Shown here one piece after another: positions 1 through 7,722 of a DNA stretch of 64,000 nt. The stretch's first letter is position 1. Each line of letters starts with the position of its first letter. A model generated the notes under the pieces. That model ran no database searches, was not told the origin of the DNA, and worked only from the letters and a program-made list of their open reading frames with translations. A program made the position numbers and the translations under genes. Origin of the DNA: SHZI01 sp041396045 (GTDB lineage Bacteria; Pseudomonadota; Gammaproteobacteria; Steroidobacterales; GCA-2729495). The DNA is taken from positions 1 through 64,000 of the forward strand of contig JAWKZI010000001.1 of assembly GCA_041396045.1 (NCBI GenBank), read 5' to 3'.

Positions 1-1
1 G

Positions 2-331
2 GCCCTGCCTGTTGGTTTTCTGCTGGCCACTGATGCCCGGGGCGGCCTCAAGGTACGTGGCATCCTGCGTCGCCGAACCGATCGCGTGGCTGCCATCGTC
101 CGCCTCGCAAGTCAGGATCGGCTGCTGCGTTCAGGTAACCTGCCGCTGCGGCTGTCGATTGCCCATGCGAACGCACCGGCGGCAGCCGAGGCGTTGCGTA
201 TCGCGTGCACCAGGGCTTTCAGCAATCTGGAATCTATACTGGTCGCGGATCTTGGCCCGGCCTACGGCGTGCACGCCGGGCCCGCCGCGCTGGCACTGGC
301 GATTCAGGAATACGAACCACCGACACCCTGA
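2..331 (+). CDS. DegV family protein, C-terminal fragment
   Basis: The gene enters from the left edge, so only about the last 109 residues are present. The frame starting at base 2 is open to the TGA ending at 331. The end contains HANAP, then LGPAYGVHAGPAALALA, matching the C-terminal lobe of DegV-family fatty-acid-binding proteins (HADAP..., IGPVIGAHTGPGALGLAF). The family binds a fatty acid; in Firmicutes the FakB members hand it to a kinase, but the role in proteobacteria is unclear. The next gene is convergent, about 35 bases away. The family call rests on this C-terminal pattern only. Confidence 0.7.
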   Translation, partial: ALPVGFLLATDARGGLKVRGILRRRTDRVAAIVRLASQDRLLRSGNLPLRLSIAHANAPAAAEALRIACTRAFSNLESILVADLGPAYGVHAGPAALALAIQEYEPPTP

Positions 332-365
332 TCCTTAGGCCGCCTGCCCCTCAGGAGCGTTTCAA

Positions 366-1139
366 CTAGTCCTTGATGCGGAAGCCACGTTTCAGCATCA
401 ATACGCAAACGGAAAACAGCACCGCGACCGACAAGGCCATCATCAGATAGGCGCCGCCGATCGGCACATCGGAAACGCCGAGCATGCCGAACCGGAACGC
501 GTTCACGAGATAGAGAATCGGGTTCAGGCGGGACAGAGTCTGGGCGGTTTCCGGCAACAGCGAAATTGAATAGAACACCCCGCCCAGATACACGAGTGGC
601 TGCAGGACGAATGACGGAATGATCGTGACATCGTCAAAGTTGTGCGCAACGATGCCGTTGATCATGCCGCCCAGGGAAAAGATCGAAGCGCAGAGCAGAA
701 ACACCGTGATCGTGATCAGCGGATGCGTAAAGGGAAGTGGCGTAAACAGCAGCGCCACAACGGTGACTGCCAGTCCGACGACGGAGCCACGAATGATGCC
801 TCCGGCCATGTGACCGAGAACGATGGTGACGTTCGACATGGGTGACACCAGCAGTTCTTCGAGGTGGCGGTTGATCTTGGCGGAAAAGAACGACGACACG
901 ACGTTGCCGTAAGAGTTGGTGATTACCGCCATCATGATCAGGCCAGGCGCGATGTACTGCTTGTAGTCAAAGCCATCCATACGGCCGATCCGGCTGCCAA
1001 TCAGGTTGCCGAAAATTATGAAATAGAGGCCCATGTTGATGGCCGGCGGCAGAATGGTCTGCGGCCAGATGCGCAGCACCCGGTGCAACTCCTTGCGCGA
1101 CAGGGTTACCAGCGCAATGGCCTGCTGGCGCATGCTCAC
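366..1139 (-). CDS. yadH: ABC-2 type transporter permease, YadH-like
   Basis: Inner-membrane permease of 257 residues with about six hydrophobic segments. Several stretches read almost like E. coli YadH: LYFIIFGNLIGSRIG, the VSSFFSAK segment, FDDVTIIPSFVLQPL and YLGGVFYSISLLP. Its start overlaps the stop of the upstream ATPase gene by four bases (ATGA), so the two are surely co-translated and form one exporter. The substrate is not known for this family; drug, lipid or polysaccharide export have been suggested for ABC-2 permeases. Full length, no defect seen. Confidence 0.93.
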   Translation of the reverse strand: MSMRQQAIALVTLSRKELHRVLRIWPQTILPPAINMGLYFIIFGNLIGSRIGRMDGFDYKQYIAPGLIMMAVITNSYGNVVSSFFSAKINRHLEELLVSPMSNVTIVLGHMAGGIIRGSVVGLAVTVVALLFTPLPFTHPLITITVFLLCASIFSLGGMINGIVAHNFDDVTIIPSFVLQPLVYLGGVFYSISLLPETAQTLSRLNPILYLVNAFRFGMLGVSDVPIGGAYLMMALSVAVLFSVCVLMLKRGFRIKD

Positions 1140-2098
1140 GACGCTGCAATACTTGCTGGCAGTGTCGCACCTGGCATGCCGCTGCCAACCGGGCGCTCGG
1201 TCAGCGTAAGGAACAGTTCCTCAAGCCGGTTGGAGCGATTGCGCAGACTCTGGATCTCGATACCGGCCCCGGAAAGCGCTTTGAACAGTTCGTTGATGCT
1301 GCGGTCGCGAGGCAGCGCAACTTCGAGTTCATGCGGCCCCTTGAGTCGAACATTGAATCCGGCCAGATCCGGCAGCACCTGGATCGGATGCCTGGGCGTC
1401 AACAGAAACACCTCCTCTTTCAGCTTTGACAGCACCTCGCTCATGCGTCCCTGCTCGATAACCTGGCCATGGTCGATGATGGCGATATTGCGACAGAGGT
1501 TTTCTGCTTCTTCGAGGTAGTGCGTCGTCAGGATGATCGACGTGCCGCCCGCATTGAGTTCGCGCAGAAACTCCCACATCGAGCGACGGATTTCGATGTC
1601 GACGCCGGCAGTCGGCTCATCGAGAATCAACAGGCGCGGTTCATGCACCAGGGCCCGCGCAATCATCAGCCGGCGCTTCATGCCGCCAGAGAGTGTCCGG
1701 GCCGTGGCATGCCGCTTGTCCCAGAGCTGCAGCTGTTTCAGGCATACCTCGGCACGCTGGCGCGCATGCCGTGGCGTCAGTCCGTAGTAGCCCGCCTGAT
1801 AGACGACGATATTGCCGACTTTGTCCCACTGGTTCATGTTGAGTTCCTGGGGGACCACGCCAATGGCGTTCTTCACGCCATTGAGGTCAGTATCCAGATC
1901 GCGACCAAACACCCGGACGGTGCCGCTGGTTTTTCTGACCAGTGAGGTCACGATTCCAATCAGGCTGGTTTTGCCGGCACCGTTGGGACCCAGCAGGGCG
2001 AAGAAGTCGCCGTCGGTCACTTCGAGATCGATGCCATCCAGGGCCCGTACGCCGCTGGCATAGGTTTTTGTGAGTTGGCTGACGGAAAGCGCATGCAT
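1136..2098 (-). CDS. yadG: ABC transporter ATP-binding protein, YadG-like
   Basis: Cytoplasmic ATPase partner of the YadH-like permease. From the ATG at 2098 it has 320 residues. Walker A GPNGAGKT lies at residues 37-44; further on are the signature LSGGMKRRL and Walker B LLILDEPTAGVD followed by the LTTHYLEEAE switch region. An in-frame start 12 codons upstream exists, but the family begins right before the MHALSVSQLTKTY segment, so 2098 is preferred. The roughly 100-residue tail after the nucleotide-binding domain is usual for YadG/CcmA-type ATPases. ATPase and permease overlap by four bases. Confidence 0.93.
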   Translation of the reverse strand: MHALSVSQLTKTYASGVRALDGIDLEVTDGDFFALLGPNGAGKTSLIGIVTSLVRKTSGTVRVFGRDLDTDLNGVKNAIGVVPQELNMNQWDKVGNIVVYQAGYYGLTPRHARQRAEVCLKQLQLWDKRHATARTLSGGMKRRLMIARALVHEPRLLILDEPTAGVDIEIRRSMWEFLRELNAGGTSIILTTHYLEEAENLCRNIAIIDHGQVIEQGRMSEVLSKLKEEVFLLTPRHPIQVLPDLAGFNVRLKGPHELEVALPRDRSINELFKALSGAGIEIQSLRNRSNRLEELFLTLTERPVGSGMPGATLPASIAAS

Positions 2099-2146
2099 GG
2101 CGCGGCATTGTGCCTGCATGCACCAGCGATTCAACAGCAGAGCGTA

Positions 2147-2815
2147 TTAGTGCCGTGTCAGCAACGTTAGCTGCACAATCGACAGCCTGGTAGCCGTCAG
2201 TACCTGGGCATCTTCAGTGGATGCCGCACGAATCAGGTCGGGCCACAATCGCGGATGCCTGCAGAAGCGCGCCTCCAGGCAACCGGCTGCCGACGTGGCG
2301 ATCCACTTTAATTCCCTGAATGACTTGGCACTGATCTGCTCGACGGCCAGCGTTCCCGGACCAACGCACAGGGCAGCCAGCAGCGGGTCCTGCCTGGCGG
2401 TGTGCCATAGCCAGGCTAGCAAGGAGGCCGCGTAAAGCGGCGCGGCCTCCGATGCCACGGGATTGCGGCTTCGCGGCCGATCCTGTTCCGCAACGCGGAG
2501 CTGCTGTTGTGTGGTCAGCGGCGCTGAATCTGTGGTGTCGGGCCGCAACGTGAACAGCGATTGAGGACGTGCCCGGAGATTTGCAGAACGCCGTGGTTCC
2601 CACTGGGACAGGCCGATGAACCCCGCCAGCAGACAGGGCATGGACGCAATCACGTCGAGCTGCGGTGGCGTCAGCGTTCGTAGTCGCTGGCATAGCGACC
2701 CCGTTAATCCATAGGCGTCGTCGGACTGATCGTGGGCACAGATCAGGTTCAGGAACTCATGGTTGAACTCCCGAATTTCGCGCTGGACCTGGGTATCGGG
2801 TCGATAGGGGGTCAT
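2147..2815 (-). CDS. FlhD-like regulatory protein (tentative), divergent from FlhC-like gene
   Basis: A protein of about 222 residues from the ATG at 2815 (a TTG at 2830 is possible). The first 80 residues show a pattern seen in FlhD: a helix with EFLNLICAHD, then DAYGL, then LRTLTPPQLDVIASMPCLL, comparable with FlhD's LAALTLPQMVKLAE region. The C-terminal part is unlike FlhD, and the protein is about twice FlhD's usual length. The gene is divergent from a FlhC-like gene 119 bases away, and the gap holds a perfect inverted repeat. The resemblance was judged by eye and is weak; the protein could be an unrelated hypothetical. Confidence 0.45.
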   Translation of the reverse strand: MTPYRPDTQVQREIREFNHEFLNLICAHDQSDDAYGLTGSLCQRLRTLTPPQLDVIASMPCLLAGFIGLSQWEPRRSANLRARPQSLFTLRPDTTDSAPLTTQQQLRVAEQDRPRSRNPVASEAAPLYAASLLAWLWHTARQDPLLAALCVGPGTLAVEQISAKSFRELKWIATSAAGCLEARFCRHPRLWPDLIRAASTEDAQVLTATRLSIVQLTLLTRH

Positions 2816-2853
2816 TTGCGCGTATCCCAAGCTGAACAGGACTGTAATATAAA

Positions 2854-2869
2854 TGATCCAAATGGATCA
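2854..2869. promoter_or_regulatory. 16-bp inverted repeat between divergent genes, candidate operator
   Basis: TGATCC-AAAT-GGATCA is a perfect 6+6 inverted repeat with a 4-base spacer. It lies in the 119-base AT-rich gap between the divergent FlhD-like and FlhC-like genes, where both promoters must be. It is a natural candidate operator for shared control; no binding protein is known. Confidence 0.45.
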
Positions 2870-2934
2870 ATTTCATACTGCGATCGCACATAATTGGGCA
2901 AATTCGACCATTTCTGATGAAAGTTGAGGGAAAT

Positions 2935-3486
2935 ATGCGGGCTACGGACAACCGCTACGCCGGCGAACGGGTGTGCTTCGACCTGGCCATCCGGATGATC
3001 GGCCATGAAGCGAGGACCGGAACCATCCGGCAATGCACCGGCTTCACCGAAGACCGGATACGCAAGATTTACAGCAGTTATTTCCCCGGCAAGGACGCCG
3101 TGCGCCGGCATCGCGGCAAAACGCCCAGCCAGATCGCTCCGTTTGTCAGTTCGGCCAGGCGCCAGGGTGAGGCCAGCCTTCTCGCGCTGCTCTTTGTACA
3201 CAGCGGGGTCGTCACTATCGACCGAAGTGGCCACCGGCTGCGGGCTGGCGATGATTCGGGCGTCATGCTGGGATCAGCGCTATGCGACGCCTTTGAGGCC
3301 TATCTGACACTACACCCGGATCCGCAACTCACTTTTGAGTGGGGCTGGAACCTCTATCGCTGTCTGGTGACCCGGCGCGAGTTGCAACTGGGCTGGTGCT
3401 CCCTGTGCGAAGGTTCCTATATCCATGATGCCTATGCACTGGACTACCAGCGCTGCCCGTTTTGCGAAGTGAAAGATCATGGGTAA
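2935..3486 (+). CDS. FlhC-like transcriptional activator
   Basis: About 183 residues from the ATG at 2935, preceded by GAGGG at good spacing; an upstream ATG at 2917 lacks one. FlhC features are visible. The N-terminus has LAIRMIGHEARTGTIRQCTGFTEDRIRKIYSSYF, where FlhC has its conserved arginines and LTGLS.RRLRRLY-like segment. The C-terminus has a four-cysteine zinc motif, CSLC...CPFC, spaced about 18 residues apart. FlhC works as FlhD4C2 to switch on flagellar class II promoters; no flagellar gene is near here, so the target may be different. It ends 9 bases before nudC. Confidence 0.7.
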   Translation: MRATDNRYAGERVCFDLAIRMIGHEARTGTIRQCTGFTEDRIRKIYSSYFPGKDAVRRHRGKTPSQIAPFVSSARRQGEASLLALLFVHSGVVTIDRSGHRLRAGDDSGVMLGSALCDAFEAYLTLHPDPQLTFEWGWNLYRCLVTRRELQLGWCSLCEGSYIHDAYALDYQRCPFCEVKDHG

Positions 3487-3495
3487 TCTGGCTCC

Positions 3496-4407
3496 GTGAT
3501 CCATTTACCCTTCTCAGGCTCCGGCATTGACCGCCTTGCGATGCTGCGTCAGCAGCCCGAAGGGCTGGCTGCAGCCTTCGCTGAACCCACGGCGCGTTTC
3601 GTGCCCATCTGGCAAAGTCGCTGCCTGTTGCGCGATGGCAGTGTCGCCGTCTGCCTGCGCAATGAAATTGAGCTGGTTGCACCGGATTACGAAGGGGCGG
3701 TTTTTCTCGGTCGTCGCGACGGGCAGGCGCTGTTCGCGGTGGAGGTACGCGGCGAACAGCCACCACCAGCTTTGCCGGCCTTCGCGTTTCGGGGCCTGCG
3801 GGATGTCGTGTCCGAAGTCAGTGAAGCCGATGCGGCCCTGTTGGCCTATGCACGCGCGATGATTCTCTGGCAGGGACGACACCGCTATTGCGGGGTCTGC
3901 GGCGCCGCCAATCGCGCCACCGATGGCGGCTTCGTCATGAGCTGCACCCGGCCTGGCTGCGGGCAGAAGTGCTTCCCGCGCATCGACCCCGCAGTGATCG
4001 TGCTGGTTCACCGGCAGGAGCACTGCCTGCTCGGCCGGCAGGTCTCCTGGCCAGAGGGGCGCTTTTCCACCATCGCCGGCTTTGTTGAACCTGGTGAAGC
4101 GCTGGAAGATGCGGTGGTCCGTGAGGTTCACGAGGAAACCAATATTCTCGTGGAGGACTGCGACTACGTTGCCTCCCAGCCATGGCCCTTTCCAGCCGCA
4201 ATGATGCTGGGCTTTCATGCCACCGCCCGCACCACCGACATCCGCCTCAACGATGGGGAACTGGCCGAAGCCCGCTGGCTGACGCGGGCCGATATCCGCG
4301 CCGGCACAGTACGGCTACCGCCGCGCGTATCGATCGCCTACCGGCTGATCGAACGCTGGTTCGACGCGGATACCAGTGCGCCGCTGGCCACACTGAAGCT
4401 GCCATAG
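3496..4407 (+). CDS. nudC: NAD(H) pyrophosphatase NudC (Nudix hydrolase)
   Basis: Hydrolyses NADH to NMNH and AMP and removes NAD caps from RNA. The 303-residue protein starts at GTG 3496. It has the NudC zinc ribbon (CGVC ... CTRPGC), the Nudix box GFVEPGEALEDAVVREVHEE, and the family-specific SQPWPFP segment just after it. The last glycine of the Nudix consensus (EExGU) is Asn here (EETNI), a small departure. The gene begins nine bases after the FlhC-like gene and ends four bases before the next, so they may be co-transcribed. Confidence 0.93.
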   Translation: MIHLPFSGSGIDRLAMLRQQPEGLAAAFAEPTARFVPIWQSRCLLRDGSVAVCLRNEIELVAPDYEGAVFLGRRDGQALFAVEVRGEQPPPALPAFAFRGLRDVVSEVSEADAALLAYARAMILWQGRHRYCGVCGAANRATDGGFVMSCTRPGCGQKCFPRIDPAVIVLVHRQEHCLLGRQVSWPEGRFSTIAGFVEPGEALEDAVVREVHEETNILVEDCDYVASQPWPFPAAMMLGFHATARTTDIRLNDGELAEARWLTRADIRAGTVRLPPRVSIAYRLIERWFDADTSAPLATLKLP

Positions 4408-4411
4408 TCGT

Positions 4412-5182
4412 ATGTGTCTGGTCGCTGTTGCCTGGCAGGCGCACCCGCGCTACCCGCTCATACTCATCGGCAACCGGGATGAATTCCATGGCCGGCCGAG
4501 TGCCGCAGCGGACTGGTGGCCGGATGCTCCCCATGTTTTCGGTGGCCGGGACCTGCAGGCCGGGGGAAGCTGGCTTGGCATCAATCGCAATGGCCGGCTT
4601 GCGGTGGTAACGAATAACCCCTTGCGGCCATCGCCTGTAGATCACCCGTTGAGCCGGGGCGCTCTGGTGGGCGACTGGCTGACGGGCAACGATGCGGCCG
4701 ACCACTTCCTGAATGGCATTGCCAGCCGCGAGGAACGCTACGGTGGCTTCGGGCTGCTGGTCGGCAGCTTGTCGGGCGGCTTGCATGGCTTCGTCAGTCC
4801 GGCCGGCGCACTCGGCAGCCGATGGGTACTGCCAACCGGCATTTCGGTGCTGGCGAATTCGCCCCGCGAAGCGCCGTGGCCCAAAGCAGTATGGCTGCAG
4901 AGCACGCTGAAGGACTATCTGGAACGATGGAGTCGGAAGCCGGACGCGGCTTTGCCAGCCGACGAACTGCTCGCCATGGTCGGTCGACGTATGCCGGTGG
5001 CACCAGCCGACGACGACAGTCTGCGCGCCCGGGCCCGGGTGACGCCTTTTGTGAGCAGCGCTGAGTACGGAACCCGCGCGTCAACGCTGATCCTGGGCGA
5101 CCAGGACGGCAGATGGCAGTGTATCGAGCACCGCTATGGCCCTAACGGCATGCCAGCCGGCGAATCAACCGTCCGCACGTAG
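4412..5182 (+). CDS. NRDE/TANGO2 family protein
   Basis: 256 residues, starting MCLVAVAWQAHPRYPLILIG with the family-defining NRDE motif at residues 25-28 and the GGSWLGIN segment after it. These begin close to the N-terminus, as expected for the TANGO2 (transport and Golgi organisation 2) family, which has an Ntn-hydrolase-like fold and has been linked to haem handling and lipid metabolism. The bacterial role is not settled. It follows nudC with a four-base gap, so the two are likely translated from one message. Confidence 0.85.
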   Translation: MCLVAVAWQAHPRYPLILIGNRDEFHGRPSAAADWWPDAPHVFGGRDLQAGGSWLGINRNGRLAVVTNNPLRPSPVDHPLSRGALVGDWLTGNDAADHFLNGIASREERYGGFGLLVGSLSGGLHGFVSPAGALGSRWVLPTGISVLANSPREAPWPKAVWLQSTLKDYLERWSRKPDAALPADELLAMVGRRMPVAPADDDSLRARARVTPFVSSAEYGTRASTLILGDQDGRWQCIEHRYGPNGMPAGESTVRT

Positions 5183-5225
5183 GCGCAACCGCCTGAAACA
5201 GCGGCCTTGGCTCCGCCTACGGTAG

Positions 5226-5867
5226 TTACTCCTGCCCGGACTGCCCGTGCATGAACTCGGCCACGGTGGCCTGCACCTCGGTGATCTGCTGCCGCGACAG
5301 CTTGCCGGTGATGATTTCAAGATTCTGCTGTGCCGACGGGTGCCCCTGCATGGCAGCGAGGGTCCACCATTGATAAACCTCGCCAAGATCCGGTTCACCG
5401 GCCACGCCGTTGTAAAGCATGGCGCCCAGGTTGAACTGCGCCTGCGGATGGCCTGCAGCCGCTGCCAGCCTGAAACATTGCACGGCCGCGCTATCGTTTC
5501 TGGCTACCCCGGTGCCGTTCACATACATCAACCCGAGGTTCACCTGGGCGTCCACAATGCCCTGGCCGGCCGCTTGGCGGTACCACTCAGCCGCCACGGC
5601 TTCGTCCTTCTCGACGCCGTCGCCCGTGTCGTACATCAATCCCAGATGTAACTGTGCGGCGGCATGCCCCTGCTCCGCAGCCAGGCGATACCAGTACGCC
5701 GCTTCCACCGGCTGCCGGCCGGCCGGCTCGGCCGGCTCAGCGGGGCTGACAGGGGGGGGTTCGCCCGTCGGCGCCGCTCCGTTATCCAGCTTCAGCCCCA
5801 ACTGGTACTGCGCCTCAACATCACCGGCCGTGGCCTGTTGCCGGAGTTCCTCAACTTTATCGTTCAT
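5226..5867 (-). CDS. Sel1-like tetratricopeptide repeat protein
   Basis: 213 residues from the ATG at 5867 (an in-frame ATG eight codons upstream is less likely). At least four Sel1 repeats are visible: AQYQLGLKLDNG, AQLHLGLMYDTGDGVEKDE, AQVNLGLMYVNGTGVARND and AQFNLGAMLYNGVAGEPD, each followed by a helix such as AAEWYRQAAGQG. There is no signal peptide. Sel1 proteins are scaffolds for protein contacts; no partner can be inferred. A proline- and glutamate-rich insert (residues about 35-55) separates repeats one and two and is coded by GC-rich near-repeats. It is convergent with the TANGO2 gene and divergent from argR. Confidence 0.85.
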   Translation of the reverse strand: MNDKVEELRQQATAGDVEAQYQLGLKLDNGAAPTGEPPPVSPAEPAEPAGRQPVEAAYWYRLAAEQGHAAAQLHLGLMYDTGDGVEKDEAVAAEWYRQAAGQGIVDAQVNLGLMYVNGTGVARNDSAAVQCFRLAAAAGHPQAQFNLGAMLYNGVAGEPDLGEVYQWWTLAAMQGHPSAQQNLEIITGKLSRQQITEVQATVAEFMHGQSGQE

Positions 5868-5943
5868 GGCTGCATATTCTAGAGCGGTCACGCAGAAGTG
5901 GCGCTAGCCACCAGCGCATGTGCCACAAAGTGACCAGCCCCTC

Positions 5944-5971
5944 TTGACACCAGAGCCAGGCTGGATAGTAT
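5944..5971 (+). promoter_or_regulatory. sigma70-type promoter of the arg operon
   Basis: A perfect -35 TTGACA at 5944-5949 and a -10 TAGTAT at 5966-5971 are separated by 16 bases. Transcription would begin near 5978. An open frame in phase with argR reaches back to 5920, but this promoter puts the true argR start downstream, at GTG 5992 or TTG 6007. No clear ARG box could be made out by eye. Confidence 0.6.
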
Positions 5972-5991
5972 GCGCATCCCGACCGCATTAT

Positions 5992-6471
5992 GTGCATGGA
6001 GCATTCTTGCCCATTTCGGCCGAACAGCGTGACGAGCGACAGCAGGCCATCTTGAAGATCCTGCGCCGGCGGCAGGTGTCCCGGCAGGATGAACTGGTGG
6101 AACTCCTGCGCAAGCGCGGTATAGAGGCCACGCAGTCGAGCATCAGCCGGGATCTGCGCCAGCTTGGGATTTCCAAGCTGGATCAGGAGTACCGGCCGGT
6201 GTCGGCAGACGACGAGGCCGACCGGGAGCTCGCGACGCTCGCGGAGTTTGTAGTGGATATTCGCACGGCGGGGCCTCACCAGACCGTCGTGAAAACGGTA
6301 GCTGGTGCCGCAGCGCAAGTGGCGCTGGCATTGGATCGCAGTAGCTGGCCGGAGATCGTTGGCACGGTTTCCGGCGACGACACTATTTTTATCGCCACCC
6401 GTAGTGGTAGCGAACAACGCCGGCTCGTGGTCAGGCTACGAACCGGCTTCAGTTCTCGGGGACCGACATGA
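5992..6471 (+). CDS. argR: arginine repressor ArgR
   Basis: Arginine-dependent repressor of about 159 residues from GTG 5992. The N-terminal winged helix-turn-helix includes RRRQVSRQDELVELLRKRGI and QSSISRDLRQLGISK. The C-terminal hexamerisation and arginine-binding domain has the typical GPHQTVVKTVAGAA and GTVSGDDTIFIATR segments. It is the first gene of the arginine operon and overlaps argG by four bases (ATGA), so it probably controls its own operon. The start was chosen from the promoter at 5944-5971. Confidence 0.9.
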   Translation: MHGAFLPISAEQRDERQQAILKILRRRQVSRQDELVELLRKRGIEATQSSISRDLRQLGISKLDQEYRPVSADDEADRELATLAEFVVDIRTAGPHQTVVKTVAGAAAQVALALDRSSWPEIVGTVSGDDTIFIATRSGSEQRRLVVRLRTGFSSRGPT

Positions 6472-7715
6472 CAACCGATACGACCATTCAGCAGCGCAAT
6501 GTGTCGCCGATCATCCTGGGATTCTCGGGCGGTCTGGACACCTCATTCTGTGTGCCCTGGCTGAAGGAGCACTATGGCCGACCCGTCGTTACGGTGACGA
6601 TAGACACCGGCGGGATCGATGCGGCCACCGCCAGGGACCTCGAGAAGCGCTCCGTTGCCCTGGGCGCCATCGAACACCTTCAGGTCGAGGCCCGAACGAT
6701 ATTCTTTGACCGGGTCCTGAAGTTTCTGATCTTCGGCAATGTCCGACGCGGGCATCTGTACCCGCTGTGTGTCGGTGCCGAGCGCGGCATCCAGGCCACG
6801 CTGCTGGCCGAATTTGCCAGGGAACGGGGCAGCCAGACCGTGGCGCACGGCTGTACGGCTGCCGGCAATGACCAGGTGCGTTTCGAGGTTGCGCTGCGCA
6901 CCATCGCACCCGGCCTGGAAGTGCTGGCGCCGGTACGGGACCAGGGCTTTATCCGGTCCGAGCAGCAGAAGTATCTGGAACAGCACGGCTTCCCGGTGCC
7001 GGTGCGGGGGTCGTCCTACTCCATCAACCGGGGCCTGTGGGGCGTCACGGTCGGTGGGCGGGAAACCCTGGATTCAAAGGCGTCGATTCCCGAGGATGCC
7101 TGGGTATTGTCGGCTCATGCTTTCGACAAGCCACAACCACCTGCCCGACACACCATCAGCTTTGTGCAGGGCATCCCCACGGCAATCGACGGCAAAAAGC
7201 TCGATCCGGTGGCCTTGATCGAAGCGCTGGAAGCCATTGGCGGACGCTACGGGATCGGCCGGGGCATTCACCTCGGCGATACCGTGCTCGGTACCAAAGG
7301 ACGGGTTGCCTTTGAGGCACCGGCGGCCGATATCCTGCTCACCGCACATCGGGAACTGGAGAAGCTGGTGCTGTCCGGGCCGCAACAGCGCATCAAGGAC
7401 CAGGTGGCCACGCAGTACGGCGATTTTGTCCATGAGGGCAAGCAGCTGGATCCTGTCTGCCGCGACATCGAGGCACTGCTGACCTCATCCCAGCAACGCG
7501 TATCGGGCGACGTGCACATCATGCTTCGCCCCGGCAACCTGTTTATCGAGGGCGTCACCTCGCCACATTCGCTGATGGCAGCCACCAAGGGTGTATACGG
7601 CGAGCAAGCCGGCGAATGGACGCCAGCCGATGCGCTCGGCTACTCACGGATTCTGGCCTTGCCCGGCATCCTGCAAACACGAGCCTCCGGCAGCAGTGCC
7701 GCCAGCCAGAAATAG
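6468..7715 (+). CDS. argG: argininosuccinate synthase
   Basis: Joins citrulline and aspartate with ATP to form argininosuccinate. 415 residues with the PP-loop LGFSGGLDTSFCVPW near the N-terminus and the downstream SSYSINRGLWGVTVGG segment. The sequence looks like the branch of ArgG found in Xanthomonas and Bacteroides rather than the E. coli type. It overlaps argR by four bases and is followed seven bases later by the P-loop gene. Confidence 0.93.
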   Translation: MTTDTTIQQRNVSPIILGFSGGLDTSFCVPWLKEHYGRPVVTVTIDTGGIDAATARDLEKRSVALGAIEHLQVEARTIFFDRVLKFLIFGNVRRGHLYPLCVGAERGIQATLLAEFARERGSQTVAHGCTAAGNDQVRFEVALRTIAPGLEVLAPVRDQGFIRSEQQKYLEQHGFPVPVRGSSYSINRGLWGVTVGGRETLDSKASIPEDAWVLSAHAFDKPQPPARHTISFVQGIPTAIDGKKLDPVALIEALEAIGGRYGIGRGIHLGDTVLGTKGRVAFEAPAADILLTAHRELEKLVLSGPQQRIKDQVATQYGDFVHEGKQLDPVCRDIEALLTSSQQRVSGDVHIMLRPGNLFIEGVTSPHSLMAATKGVYGEQAGEWTPADALGYSRILALPGILQTRASGSSAASQK

Positions 7716-7722
7716 CAATGTC

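Noticed and set aside
12..338. A 108-residue open frame at the left edge
   Set aside because: It overlaps, in another frame, the DegV C-terminus (HANAP, GPAYGVHAGPAAL), which is clearly the coding frame.
5920..5991. Long form of ArgR starting at ATG 5920
   Set aside because: A good sigma70 promoter lies inside this stretch, and the extra 24 residues are not ArgR-like.
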